Assembly (NCBI GenBank): GCA_028282925.1
Contig: JANQGV010000001.1
Location: forward strand, 1-60,464
Direction of reading: 5' to 3'
Origin: Thermodesulfobacteriota bacterium
Lineage (GTDB): Bacteria; Desulfobacterota; WTBG01; CAIYCZ01; CAIRTM01
DNA: 60,464 nt
The position numbers and the translations under genes were made by a program. Numbering within the stretch: position 1 is the stretch's first letter; each line of letters starts with the position of its first letter. Positions 8,065-17,251 of the stretch are shown one piece after another. The notes below the pieces were generated by a model. That model worked only from the letters and a program-made list of their open reading frames with translations. It did not search any database and had not been told where the DNA came from.

Positions 8065-8144
8065 TAGGTCACAAGGCTAATAACTGGTTTTGTAACTGAG
8101 AGGGCGGAGCTGTATCAACCAATCAAATTTAAACGAGGTTTATA

Positions 8145-9152
8145 ATGTTGAATGGAAAAAATGTTTTAATTACGGGGGGAACCGGATCATTCGGCAAACA
8201 AATGCTCAAGACGGTGCTTGAGCGGTATTCTCCCAACAAGCTTATTGTTTTTTCCCGGGATGAGCTTAAACAGTATGAACTTGCACAAAGGTATCCGAAA
8301 GATGAGTATCCGTGTATCCGATATTTCCTGGGAGATGTCCGTGACCAGAATCGTCTGCATGAAGCATTTCATGGAGTTGATTATATTGTGCATACAGCTG
8401 CCCTCAAGCAGGTGCCGGCAGCGGAATATAACCCGTTTGAGGCGATAAAAACGAATGTGCTTGGAGCACAAAATGTGATCTCTGCCGCCATCAATCAGAA
8501 TGTAAAAAAAGTAATTGCGCTTAGCACCGACAAGGCGGCTAATCCGGTTAACTTATATGGTGCATCAAAACTGTGTTCGGACAAGCTGTTTATAGCCGGT
8601 AATGCCATGAGCGGAGAAGCCGAATCCAGATTTTCGGTAGTCAGGTACGGAAATGTTGTTGGTAGCCGTGGTTCGGTTATTCCGCTTTTTTTGAAACAGC
8701 GAAGCAGTGGTACATTAACCATTACCGATGAACGAATGACGCGCTTTTTTATTACCCTGCAGCAGGGAGTGGATTTTGTTCTGGAATGTCTGGAAAAGAT
8801 GAATGGCGGTGAACTGTTCGTGCCGAAGATACCCAGTGTAAAGCTTACGGATATTGCCGATGTGATAGCGCCGGAAGCAAAGAAGGAGATAATCGGGATC
8901 CGGCCAGGCGAAAAACTGCACGAAGTGATGGTTCCTGAGGATGAAACCCGGCAAACCCTCGAGTTTGACAATTATTTTATTATACAACCCAATTTTGTCT
9001 GGTGGGCCAAGGAAGATTATCTGAAACAGAATGGCGGCACCTCGTGTCCTGACGGATACGAGTACGCCAGCAATAACAATACCCGATGGCTCAGTGAAGA
9101 GGAGATCCGGGGTATGGTTAATGATTACTGTAAGGAGCATGGCATTGAATAA
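8145..9152 (+). CDS. pseB: UDP-N-acetylglucosamine 4,6-dehydratase (inverting)
   Basis: First enzyme of CMP-pseudaminic acid synthesis: UDP-GlcNAc is dehydrated and C5-inverted to the 4-keto-6-deoxy-L-arabino sugar. The short-chain dehydrogenase fold shows GGTGSFG for NAD(P) binding (about residues 10-16), TAALKQVP, LSTDKAANPVNLYGASK with the YxxxK pair, and RYGNVVGSRGSVIPLF, all hallmarks of PseB. The length of 335 aa is usual. GAGG lies about 9 bases before the ATG. It heads the pse gene run and the next gene overlaps its stop. Confidence 0.93.
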   Translation: MLNGKNVLITGGTGSFGKQMLKTVLERYSPNKLIVFSRDELKQYELAQRYPKDEYPCIRYFLGDVRDQNRLHEAFHGVDYIVHTAALKQVPAAEYNPFEAIKTNVLGAQNVISAAINQNVKKVIALSTDKAANPVNLYGASKLCSDKLFIAGNAMSGEAESRFSVVRYGNVVGSRGSVIPLFLKQRSSGTLTITDERMTRFFITLQQGVDFVLECLEKMNGGELFVPKIPSVKLTDIADVIAPEAKKEIIGIRPGEKLHEVMVPEDETRQTLEFDNYFIIQPNFVWWAKEDYLKQNGGTSCPDGYEYASNNNTRWLSEEEIRGMVNDYCKEHGIE

Positions 9153-10302
9153 AACGATACCCTATGGACGTCAATCAATCGATGAACAGGACATTGAGGC
9201 GGTCGTTGAAGTTCTTCGGTCAGACTGGTTAACAACCGGCCCGAACGTAGAGAGTTTTGAAGGAACGATTGCTGGTTTTGTTGGAGCGGCAAATGCTGTT
9301 GCGGTATCGAGTGGTACTGCTGCTCTGCATGCAGCAATGTATGCCATCGGCATTGGACCGGGAGATGAGGTTATTGTTCCACCCATAACCTTTGCGGCAA
9401 CCGCCAATGCGGTGGTGTTTCAAGGAGGCATTCCTGTTTTTGCGGATGTAGACGAAGATACCTTGCTGATCAATCCGGAGCGGATACGGGAAAAAATCAC
9501 TTTACGTACCAAAGCAATTATTGCCGTTGATTATGCCGGGCATCCCTGTGACTATGACGCGCTGAGAAAAATTGCTGATGAAAAAGGCATTGTGCTGGTT
9601 GCGGATGCCTGTCATGCCCTTGGTGCAGCATATAAAGGGCGCATGGCCGGTAGCCTGGCCGATCTGACTGTCTTCAGCTTCCACCCGGTAAAACACATAA
9701 CAACCGGAGAGGGGGGTATGGTTACAACTGATAACCCGGACTATGTCAAACGCATGCGGATGTTTCGAAACCATTGTATCGATGCGGACTTTAGGCAGCG
9801 TGAGGAAAAAGGGGCATGGTTTTACCAAATGGTTGATCTTGGCTATAACTACCGGATTTCAGACTTTCAATGTGCCCTGGGGATGAGTCAGCTTAAAAAA
9901 CTGCCGGAGTGGATACAGCGCAGGCAGGAAATAGCGGCAGTGTATGACCGGTTTTTTGTCGAGCAGAAAAGAGTACGGTCATTGCAAGTGAATCCCAATG
10001 TGAAACATGCCTATCATCTCTATGTTGTACGAGTCGACGACAGGGATGGTGTTTTTAAGGCGCTACGAAGTAATGGCATTGGTGTGAATGTCCATTATGT
10101 TCCTGTACATTTGCATCCATATTATAAACAAAAATTTCGATACGGGGAAGGGTTGTGCCCGGTAGCCGAAAAGGTTTATGGCGAAATTATCAGCTTGCCT
10201 ATGTATCAAGGCTTGACTGAGGAATTGCAGGATATCTGTTTGCAGCAGCTGAAAGCGCTGCGGCGCACATTGGATGGCGAGAATGAGCAATATGCAAAGT
10301 GA
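9139..10302 (+). CDS. pseC: UDP-4-amino-4,6-dideoxy-N-acetyl-beta-L-altrosamine transaminase
   Basis: PLP aminotransferase of the DegT/DnrJ/EryC1 family that aminates C4 of the PseB product with glutamate. IPYGRQSIDEQDI at the start, WLTTGPNVE, SSGTAALHAAM and the PLP lysine in SFHPVKHITTGEGG (about K185) identify it. The frame extends further upstream inside pseB, so I use the ATG at 9139; the TTG at 9145 is equally likely because AAGGAG (9132-9137) is correctly spaced only for it. It overlaps the pseB stop and the next gene's start, so the genes are translationally coupled. Confidence 0.92.
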   Translation: MALNKTIPYGRQSIDEQDIEAVVEVLRSDWLTTGPNVESFEGTIAGFVGAANAVAVSSGTAALHAAMYAIGIGPGDEVIVPPITFAATANAVVFQGGIPVFADVDEDTLLINPERIREKITLRTKAIIAVDYAGHPCDYDALRKIADEKGIVLVADACHALGAAYKGRMAGSLADLTVFSFHPVKHITTGEGGMVTTDNPDYVKRMRMFRNHCIDADFRQREEKGAWFYQMVDLGYNYRISDFQCALGMSQLKKLPEWIQRRQEIAAVYDRFFVEQKRVRSLQVNPNVKHAYHLYVVRVDDRDGVFKALRSNGIGVNVHYVPVHLHPYYKQKFRYGEGLCPVAEKVYGEIISLPMYQGLTEELQDICLQQLKALRRTLDGENEQYAK

Positions 10303-11185
10303 CCCTCAGCGCCTTGTGCTGGGGGCTGCTCAGCTTGGGATGGATTATGGTGTTGCGAACATTACAGGGAAACCTGATTCTATAGAAGCGGAAAAAGTCG
10401 TCCGCAGTGCCTGGGAAGGAGGTGTCCGGGAATTTGACACTGCTCCGGGATATGGGGATAGCCAAAAAAAACTCGGGCGCATTTTTGAAACACTCGGAAT
10501 CAAATCTCAGGCAAGGGTTATCTCCAAAATTGATACGTCGCTTGATCATCTCGACAAGGATGCTTTAGGCAGTTCAATTAAGCGAACGCTGGAAGATTTG
10601 CGGTGTGATTCTTTATATGGACTGATGCTGCACCGGGAATCATTTCTGGAATTATGGGATAAAGGGCTCGGTAATATTCTTGAGACTTTTATTGATCTGG
10701 GGATGATTGAGTTTGTTGGCGTTTCTGTATATTCAAACGACAAGGCTCTTCAAGCGCTTTCAACCGAGGGGATTTCCATGGTGCAGGTTCCGGCAAATAT
10801 TTTTGACCGTAGGTTTGAAGATGCCGGTGTGTTTCAGCTTGCAGATGAACTCGGTAAGACGGTATATATACGCAGCGTTTTTTTACAGGGACTGTTATTA
10901 ATGAATACAGATGACCTTCCAAAAACAATGATGTTTGCAGAACCTGCTTTGAGGGATCTGTGCCGGCTGTCTGAGGAAACAGGACTTTCCCGGCAGGAAC
11001 TGGCCTTGGGGTATGTGAAAAGCGTATATCCTGATGCAAAAATTTTGTTCGGTGCTGAAACAGAATTGCAGGTGAAAGAAAACATGAAAGTGTGGGAAAA
11101 AAAGTTTCCTGAGGGGCTGGACAAAAATTTTCGTGCTAGATTTGCTCACCTGGATGAGCGGATTTTAAATCCGTCTTTATGGTGA
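10283..11185 (+). CDS. Aldo/keto reductase, nonulosonic-acid cluster type
   Basis: NADPH-dependent aldo/keto reductase (about 300 aa, TIM barrel). It keeps LGAAQLGMDYG at the start, FDTAPGYGDSQ (Asp and Tyr of the catalytic tetrad), VISKI (Lys) and LMLHR (His). Such reductases are common in nonulosonic-acid and flagellin-glycosylation loci, but the substrate has not been settled. The gene overlaps pseC by about 20 bases, and starts at ATG 10274, 10283 or 10292 are possible. It is probably part of a variant pseudaminic or keto-sugar branch together with the class-III aminotransferase downstream. Confidence 0.82.
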   Translation: MSNMQSDPQRLVLGAAQLGMDYGVANITGKPDSIEAEKVVRSAWEGGVREFDTAPGYGDSQKKLGRIFETLGIKSQARVISKIDTSLDHLDKDALGSSIKRTLEDLRCDSLYGLMLHRESFLELWDKGLGNILETFIDLGMIEFVGVSVYSNDKALQALSTEGISMVQVPANIFDRRFEDAGVFQLADELGKTVYIRSVFLQGLLLMNTDDLPKTMMFAEPALRDLCRLSEETGLSRQELALGYVKSVYPDAKILFGAETELQVKENMKVWEKKFPEGLDKNFRARFAHLDERILNPSLW

Positions 11186-11311
11186 TGTGACATGGGGAGT
11201 ATTTACCTCTTTAGGAAAAAACTGCAAAGGCAGGCCGGAACAGTATGGAGAGTTGAATGGCAACTGATGGATCCTTTGAAGGGTGAATGAAATAATTCAG
11301 GCAGTGGAGTA

Positions 11312-12649
11312 ATGGCAGATTTCAGTATGAGAAAAAAATCACAAAGTTTCGCATATCAAAAAAAAGCAAAGAAGTGTATCCCAGGCATGACTCAACTGCT
11401 TTCAAAACGACCTGATCAGTTTTCTTATGGTGTTTGGCCTGGCTATTACAGTAAAGCCGAAGGTGTGCAGATATGGGATCTTGACGGTAACAGGTATATT
11501 GATATGAGTATTTCTGGGATAGGAGCGAATGTGCTTGGTTACGCCGACCCTGATGTGGACAGTGCGGTAAGAAATGCCATTGCTCATGGAACCAGTTGTA
11601 CTCTCAACTGTCCCGAGGAAGTGGAATTGGCAGAGCTGATGTGCGATCTCCATTCGTGGGCAGATATGGCACGGTTTGCACGCACCGGTGGTGAAGCAAT
11701 GGCAATTGCGGTAAGGATAGCGCGGGCTGCTACCGGTAAGGATACAGTTGCTTTTTGCGGGTACCATGGCTGGCATGACTGGTACCTGGCAGCAAATCTT
11801 GGTACCGAGAATGCTCTTGGAGAACATTTGCTGCCAGGGCTGAATCCGTCAGGTGTTCCCAGGGGCCTTGCAGGCACAGCTCTTCCTTTTCGTTATAATC
11901 ACCTGGAAGATCTGGAAGTTATTGTGGATGAGCATGCGGAAACTATTGGGGCCATCATCATGGAGCCTATACGCAGTGAACACCCCATTCCCGGTTTCAT
12001 TGAAGGAGTTCGCGCACTGGCAGATAGAATAAATGCTGTTTTGATTTTCGATGAAATTTCTGCGGGCTTTCGGCTTTCCGCCGGAGGCGCCCACCTTGTT
12101 ATTCATTCCGTAACACCTGATGTTGCAGTTTTTTCCAAGGCCTTGGGAAATGGCTATCCTGTTGCGTCCATTATCGGCAGGGATGCTGTAATGGAGGCGG
12201 CACAGCAAACATTTATCAGCAGCACCTACTGGACTGAGCGGATCGGTCCGGTTGCGGCCCTGGCTACGATACATAAATTTCGAAAGCATAATGTTGCGAA
12301 ACACCTGGTGCACGTAGGTGAGTTAATACAGGAAGGGTGGCGCGAGGCGTCCGGGGAAACCGGCTTGGATATAGCCATCGGTGGTATACCACCGTTGAGC
12401 CATTTTGTCTTTCAGGGAAATAAGGCCTTAACCCTAAAGGCATATTTTGTACAACTTATGCTGGAACGAGGTTTTCTGGCATCAAACCTTTTTTATGCAA
12501 TGTATGCACATTCTCATGAACATGTTGACCAGTATCTGAATGCAGTACGGGAAAGTTTTACGGAGATTTCCCATGCACTTGCAAGCAATGATATTGAAAA
12601 AAAACTAGAGGGTGACCCGGCATCTGCTGGATTTAAACGACTTACCTGA
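11312..12649 (+). CDS. Class-III PLP aminotransferase, glutamate-1-semialdehyde aminomutase-like
   Basis: Fold-type I class-III aminotransferase (445 aa). It has GGEAMAIAVRIARAATG, YHGWHDWY, LIFDEISAGFR and the PLP lysine in VFSKALGNGYP (about K276), which resemble glutamate-1-semialdehyde aminomutase. Here it lies between pseC/aldo-keto reductase and pseF, not with heme genes, so an amino-sugar or amino-keto substrate is more likely than heme synthesis. Homologues recur in nonulosonate loci without a firm function. GGAG lies 4-7 bases before the ATG. The 126-bp gap upstream holds nothing recognisable. Confidence 0.83.
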   Translation: MADFSMRKKSQSFAYQKKAKKCIPGMTQLLSKRPDQFSYGVWPGYYSKAEGVQIWDLDGNRYIDMSISGIGANVLGYADPDVDSAVRNAIAHGTSCTLNCPEEVELAELMCDLHSWADMARFARTGGEAMAIAVRIARAATGKDTVAFCGYHGWHDWYLAANLGTENALGEHLLPGLNPSGVPRGLAGTALPFRYNHLEDLEVIVDEHAETIGAIIMEPIRSEHPIPGFIEGVRALADRINAVLIFDEISAGFRLSAGGAHLVIHSVTPDVAVFSKALGNGYPVASIIGRDAVMEAAQQTFISSTYWTERIGPVAALATIHKFRKHNVAKHLVHVGELIQEGWREASGETGLDIAIGGIPPLSHFVFQGNKALTLKAYFVQLMLERGFLASNLFYAMYAHSHEHVDQYLNAVRESFTEISHALASNDIEKKLEGDPASAGFKRLT

Positions 12650-12717
12650 AATCAGTAGCGTGTGACATAACTCATTAGGATTGGTTTTTTTAATTTTTTC
12701 TTCGCAAACGGAAAGAG

Positions 12718-13452
12718 ATGAAAATAGCAATTATCCCGGCACGAGCCGGCAGTAAACGAATTGCAAATAAAAACATTATTGATTTTTGCGGTAAGCCGAT
12801 GATTGCATACGCCCTGGATGCAGCCGGCCGGGCGAACCTTTTTGACAAGGTGCATGTTTCAACGGATTCCGAGCATATTAAAACCCTTGTGGAAGATATG
12901 GGTTGCGTAGTTGATTTTATGAGGCCGGTTCATCTTGCGGATGACCAAACGGGTCTCATTGCCGTTCTTCAATGGGTCCTTGAGGAATATTCGTCTATGG
13001 GGCTGGAGTTTCAAGACGTCTGTTGCCTGATGCCGTCTTGTCCGTTAATTGATCCGGGGGATATTGTGAAGGGATATGAAAAATATCTGTTTCATGAAAA
13101 ACAATTCCCGTTGCATGTAGTAGCACCGTATCCTGTGCCCATTGAATGGGCTTATCGGAAAAGTGAAGAAGGCTTTCTGACGCCGGTCAATGCCGGTATG
13201 TTTGCATGTCGTTCGCAGGACCTTCCGAAAGCATATTTTGAATCAGGTCCGTTCTCGATATTTCACCGTTCGCATCTGCTGCGTGATAATCCGGTTTCGG
13301 ATGAGAATTTTATTTCAATTATGCTGCCCCCCGGAAAAGCGGTCGACATAGATGATGCCGACGGCCTCAGGCTTGCGCAACAGCTTTATCTGGGACGTAA
13401 GGTAGCCGGTAATCCTGAGCTTATGCAGCAACTCTGCAGCGAAACGGAATAG
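12718..13452 (+). CDS. pseF: Pseudaminic acid cytidylyltransferase
   Basis: Activates pseudaminic acid with CTP to CMP-pseudaminic acid, the donor for glycosyltransferases. The N-terminal IAIIPARAGSKRIANKNI is the CMP-sugar synthetase signature, followed by CCLMPSCPLIDPGDI and VDIDDADGLRLAQ. The length (244 aa) is normal, and it lies directly upstream of pseG and pseI. AGAG precedes the ATG. CMP-sialic or CMP-legionaminic synthesis is less likely because PseB, PseC and PseG are all present. Confidence 0.9.
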   Translation: MKIAIIPARAGSKRIANKNIIDFCGKPMIAYALDAAGRANLFDKVHVSTDSEHIKTLVEDMGCVVDFMRPVHLADDQTGLIAVLQWVLEEYSSMGLEFQDVCCLMPSCPLIDPGDIVKGYEKYLFHEKQFPLHVVAPYPVPIEWAYRKSEEGFLTPVNAGMFACRSQDLPKAYFESGPFSIFHRSHLLRDNPVSDENFISIMLPPGKAVDIDDADGLRLAQQLYLGRKVAGNPELMQQLCSETE

Positions 13453-13507
13453 TTTCGTGCAGCCTGTGCCTGCTGATGATTAGTAAACCATTGGGTATCA
13501 GTCTTCG

Positions 13508-14650
13508 GTGAACATGTTTTCTGAAAGTCATGAGGGAAAAACGTTATGCGGAGAGTCTATCACCTGTCGTCCCGAGTGGGTTTTCCGTGTCGATGCTTCT
13601 GAAGCTACAGGTATGGGGCACCTGTTCCGGTGCCTTAGTTTGTCGGACATTGTTCAGGAGGCCGGTTATTCTGTTCGATTTCTGATGAAGCATTCTGCTT
13701 CGGCGAGTATTGCCTTGCTTGAAAAAAAAGGAGTCCCCTATGCTGTATTTGAAAAAACAGTAACATTTGAAGAAGAGGGGAAGCTTTTTAGAGCGGAAAG
13801 AAATCCAAACTCTGTAATTATTTTGGATATTTCCCATGGTATTACCTTTTCAGAAATAGTGCAGGTCGAAAATTATGTAAAGTTGCTGCGACAGTGCTGT
13901 TTGAAAGTTGTGGTGATTGACGGGTATATGCAGAATGCTTTGCTGAATTGTATCCCCTTGGCAGCCGATGTGGTGATAACTCCGTATTACCCGGCTGAAA
14001 GTATATCTCCGCATGGAGAAAAAGGATTTGTTCATCTCGCAGGACCTGAATATATGATTTTTCATCCTGATTATGAAACAATACCCAGCGGTGCTCGATC
14101 AATTTCTTCTACGGTTCGAAAAATTCTTATTACCTGCGGGGGCTCTGACCCCAAAAGTCTAACACTGGAGGCACTTAAAGGCCTTGACCAGATAATGGAT
14201 TATGAGCTTGAAATTCGCATAGTAATAGGGCCAAGCTTTAATGAAGGCTTGAAAAAAAAGATAGAGGAAACGGCAGGGGGGATGACGCATAACTGTACAT
14301 GTATCGAGTCGCCGGCTTCATTGGTTAATTGTATGCGCTGGTGTGATCTTGCTGTAAGCAGTACCGGCTTGACAAAATATGAACTGGCTCTTACTGGAAC
14401 TCCCGCTGTATTTTTCTCTATCGACCGGGAACATGCCGAGATACATGAAAAGTTTCAGGGAGCGGGTACGGGTGTTGATTTGGGAGCAGGTGAAGATGGA
14501 TTACCGGACCGGATTAAGAATGTCGTCGAGAGACTCATCCCTGATTTTGCCGCTCGTTCCGAGATGTCTCGCAACGGAATGAAGCTGGTTAACTGTCGGG
14601 GAGCGCATTTGATTGTTGATACTATAGGGAGGTTGTTACATGCTGGATAA
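13508..14650 (+). CDS. pseG: UDP-2,4-diacetamido-2,4,6-trideoxy-beta-L-altropyranose hydrolase
   Basis: Glycosyltransferase-B fold hydrolase that removes UDP from the bis-acetamido altrose before condensation with PEP. FRVDASEATGMGHLFRCLSL near residues 26-45 is the PseG signature, and ITCGGSDPKSLT plus the C-terminal SSTGLTKYELALTGTP complete the nucleotide site. The frame begins at GTG 13508; ATG 13514 is an alternative and neither has a clear ribosome site. The stop overlaps the pseI ATG by 11 bases. Confidence 0.9.
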   Translation: MNMFSESHEGKTLCGESITCRPEWVFRVDASEATGMGHLFRCLSLSDIVQEAGYSVRFLMKHSASASIALLEKKGVPYAVFEKTVTFEEEGKLFRAERNPNSVIILDISHGITFSEIVQVENYVKLLRQCCLKVVVIDGYMQNALLNCIPLAADVVITPYYPAESISPHGEKGFVHLAGPEYMIFHPDYETIPSGARSISSTVRKILITCGGSDPKSLTLEALKGLDQIMDYELEIRIVIGPSFNEGLKKKIEETAGGMTHNCTCIESPASLVNCMRWCDLAVSSTGLTKYELALTGTPAVFFSIDREHAEIHEKFQGAGTGVDLGAGEDGLPDRIKNVVERLIPDFAARSEMSRNGMKLVNCRGAHLIVDTIGRLLHAG

Positions 14651-15650
14651 AGAATTTTTTATCGGGAAACATCTCATTAAAAACGGCAATGAACCTTTTG
14701 TTATTGCCGAGGCGGGGTCCAACCATAACCAATCATTTGATACCGCACGCAAACTGATAGATGCAGCTGCAGAGGCCGGTGCACAAGCCGTCAAGTTTCA
14801 ACTGTTTTTAGCGGATGAACTGTACCCCTGTGATCATGCATTGTATCCTGTATTCAAGTCGATCGAACTTAATCGTGACTGGGTACACAAGCTTGCCGAA
14901 CATGCTGCGGGAGAGGGGATCTGTTTTTTGGCCTCCGCCTTTGATCCCGAAGGGGTTGACTTGCTTTCCGATGTAGGGGTCGCAGCCTTTAAGGTTGCAT
15001 CTTCTGAAATTGTTAACTTTCCGTTGCTGGCCTGTATGTCCCGTAAGGGATCTCCGCTGCTTGTCTCGACCGGGATGTGTGATCTTGTTGATGTTATTGA
15101 GGCGGTAGAGTTCTGTGAACAACTGGGGCAAACATCGCTGGGGATTTTGCAATGCGGTGCCGAATATCCTTTGCCCCCGGACAATGTGCATCTGCGGGTG
15201 ATGGATGTATTGCGTTCCATGTTTTCATGCCCGGTAGGGTTTTCCGACCATACAACAGGTTTTGGCGCAGCCGCAGCCGCAGTGGCACGGGAAGGCTGCG
15301 TTATTGAACGTCATTTTACGCTGGATAAAAAGGCTGATGGGCCGGATCATTTTTATGCAATGGAACCCGGTGAGCTGAAGCAGTTGGTTGCGATTTTACG
15401 CGAAGTATACCAATCTCTGGGGCAATCACAAAAGAACATGCTCCCAAGCGAAAAAAAGGCCGGCCGACGAGAGGGGCTGTATGCGGCCCGAGATTTAAAG
15501 GCAGGTGAGATTATCGCCCTGGACTGTGTCGCCGTACAAAGGCCTGCACCCGGGTTGCGTAAAAGACATCTGGATAAGATCGTCGGATGCACTCTTGCGA
15601 AAGACATATGTAAAGATGAGCCGTTAGACTGGAACAGTATTCAATTTTAA
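14640..15650 (+). CDS. pseI: Pseudaminic acid synthase
   Basis: NeuB-family synthase that condenses the PseG product with phosphoenolpyruvate to make pseudaminic acid. The TIM barrel shows FVIAEAGSNHNQSF, GAQAVKFQ, VSTGM, LQCGAEYPLP and GFSDHTTG, and a C-terminal SAF (antifreeze-like) domain covers the last about 60 residues (ARDLKAGEIIALD). At 336 aa it is full length. Its start lies inside pseG, so the two are coupled. Confidence 0.92.
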   Translation: MLDKEFFIGKHLIKNGNEPFVIAEAGSNHNQSFDTARKLIDAAAEAGAQAVKFQLFLADELYPCDHALYPVFKSIELNRDWVHKLAEHAAGEGICFLASAFDPEGVDLLSDVGVAAFKVASSEIVNFPLLACMSRKGSPLLVSTGMCDLVDVIEAVEFCEQLGQTSLGILQCGAEYPLPPDNVHLRVMDVLRSMFSCPVGFSDHTTGFGAAAAAVAREGCVIERHFTLDKKADGPDHFYAMEPGELKQLVAILREVYQSLGQSQKNMLPSEKKAGRREGLYAARDLKAGEIIALDCVAVQRPAPGLRKRHLDKIVGCTLAKDICKDEPLDWNSIQF

Positions 15651-15690
15651 AAATTCAACAATAAATAAGTTTTAACTGGAAAAGCGTGCT

Positions 15691-16380
15691 ATGGGTTTAA
15701 AAAACCTGATTATTTTCGGAACCGGCGAAATAGGGCGGTTGGCGCGCTACTATTTTGATAATGACAGTCCTTATGCTGTTGTCGGCTTTACCGCCGATGA
15801 CCGTTATGTAGAAGACACGTCCTGCTGCGGATTGCCGCTGGTACCCTTCAGTCAGGTGCAGAACGTTTTCCCGCCGGATACCTGTGCTATGCACGTTGCG
15901 CTTTCTTATGCAAAACTTAACCAGACACGGGCCGAGAAATATTATGCGGCCAAAGAGGCGGGTTACAATCTTGCGTCGTATGTGTGCTCAAGGTCGGTGT
16001 TTTGGGATGATCTGGAAATGGGTGATAACTGTTTTATCCTTGAAAATCAGACAATTCAACCAACGGTTGCAATCGGCTCTAATGTTATGATTTGGAGCGG
16101 TAATCATATCGGTCACGGCAGTGTCGTAGGAGATCATACGTATATCAGCAGTCATGTGTGTTTGTCAGGGCATAGCGTTATTGGGACGCATTGTTTTTTT
16201 GGAGTGAACTCTGCAACAAAAGATTTTATTGCAGTAGGCGACCGTGTTTTTGTTACCATGGGATCAATTGTTACGGCAGATGTTGAGGATGGGGGAGTGG
16301 TGCTTGGTGCCAAAGGTGATGTTTTGCAGTCTTCTTCACCTGAGGCAATAGATATAAAAAGAAAATATTTTTATTTATAA
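15691..16380 (+). CDS. NeuD/PglD-like sugar O- or N-acyltransferase
   Basis: Two-domain acyltransferase (229 aa): an N-terminal Rossmann-like part (IIFGTGEIGRLARYYF) binds the sugar nucleotide, and a C-terminal left-handed beta-helix of hexapeptide repeats (about 115-200: GSNVMIWSGNHIGHGSVVGDHTYISSHV) binds acetyl-CoA. The fold is that of NeuD, PglD and related enzymes. It follows pseI, so O-acetylation of the nonulosonic acid is likely; N-acetylation (a PseH-type role) cannot be excluded. Confidence 0.8.
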   Translation: MGLKNLIIFGTGEIGRLARYYFDNDSPYAVVGFTADDRYVEDTSCCGLPLVPFSQVQNVFPPDTCAMHVALSYAKLNQTRAEKYYAAKEAGYNLASYVCSRSVFWDDLEMGDNCFILENQTIQPTVAIGSNVMIWSGNHIGHGSVVGDHTYISSHVCLSGHSVIGTHCFFGVNSATKDFIAVGDRVFVTMGSIVTADVEDGGVVLGAKGDVLQSSSPEAIDIKRKYFYL

Positions 16381-16481
16381 AATTTAAATTTTTTAAGAGC
16401 AATACTTTTTAATTCTATGCGGATTAATAAGACTGTTTATGATATTAATAACAGATTTTAACCTCTTGGAGGTGTGGCGGA

Positions 16482-17240
16482 ATGACTGAATATAATTACA
16501 GGCAAGAAACAAAAGCAACGGCGGAAAACATTTTGAAAAGAAAAGAATTGTATAAGCTTTTTGCTGATCGACCCATGCCGGATGATCAGTTGTTGACAAA
16601 CCTTGGTCTATTCATGCGCAGCTCCGATATTGTGAAGATATTGTTTATCAATGAGCTTTATGAACTCATAATGGATATACCGGGCGTAATTATGGAGTTT
16701 GGCATTTGGTGGGGGCAAAATATAATCTTGTTTGAAAATCTGCGCGCTATTTATGAACCGTTCAATCAGAGTCGGAGAGTTGTCGGATTTGACACATTTG
16801 AAGGATATCCGGAAATATCATCAAACGATATTGAAAGCGAAACAATTAAAATCGGTGGTTATACTGTCTCGGAATCATATAACCACTACCTCGAAAAGCT
16901 ATTAGCATATCATGAAGAAAATAATGTTTTAGGAAACATCAAAAAACATACCTTGATTAAGGGCGATGTTACAGATACCGTTCCGAAGTATTTTAACGAC
17001 AACCCGGAAACAATTGTTGCTCTAGCTTATTTTGATTTAGCTCTTTACAAGCCGACTTATGAATGTTTGCAGTCGATAAAACCACATTTAATCCGGGGTA
17101 GTGTAGTGATGTTCGATGAGTTGAATTCCAGGGAGTATCCCGGTGAAACAATAGCATTTAAAGAAGTGTTGCAGTCGGAAAATTTTACGTTAAAACGTTC
17201 GCGTTTCATGAATGACAGAGCATTTGCTATAATGGATTAA
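16482..17240 (+). CDS. TylF/MycF-like methyltransferase-fold protein
   Basis: A 252-aa protein with a class-I methyltransferase core: GVIMEFGIWWGQN is the SAM-binding glycine motif, VVGFDTFEGYPE follows as in the TylF/MycF macrocin O-methyltransferase family, and ALAYFDLALYKPTYECL matches its metal/acidic motif. Members in glycan loci may methylate sugars, but activity is not proven. A clear GGAGG precedes the ATG at 16482. Codon use is visibly more AT-rich than in the pse genes, suggesting separate origin. Confidence 0.7.
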   Translation: MTEYNYRQETKATAENILKRKELYKLFADRPMPDDQLLTNLGLFMRSSDIVKILFINELYELIMDIPGVIMEFGIWWGQNIILFENLRAIYEPFNQSRRVVGFDTFEGYPEISSNDIESETIKIGGYTVSESYNHYLEKLLAYHEENNVLGNIKKHTLIKGDVTDTVPKYFNDNPETIVALAYFDLALYKPTYECLQSIKPHLIRGSVVMFDELNSREYPGETIAFKEVLQSENFTLKRSRFMNDRAFAIMD

Positions 17241-17251
17241 GAGTTTTGCTT

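Noticed and set aside
8101-8116. GGGCGGAGCTGTA as an ops/JUMPstart element for the antiterminator
   Set aside because: Only partly like the enterobacterial ops sequence, and the family here is UpxY-like, which need not use ops.
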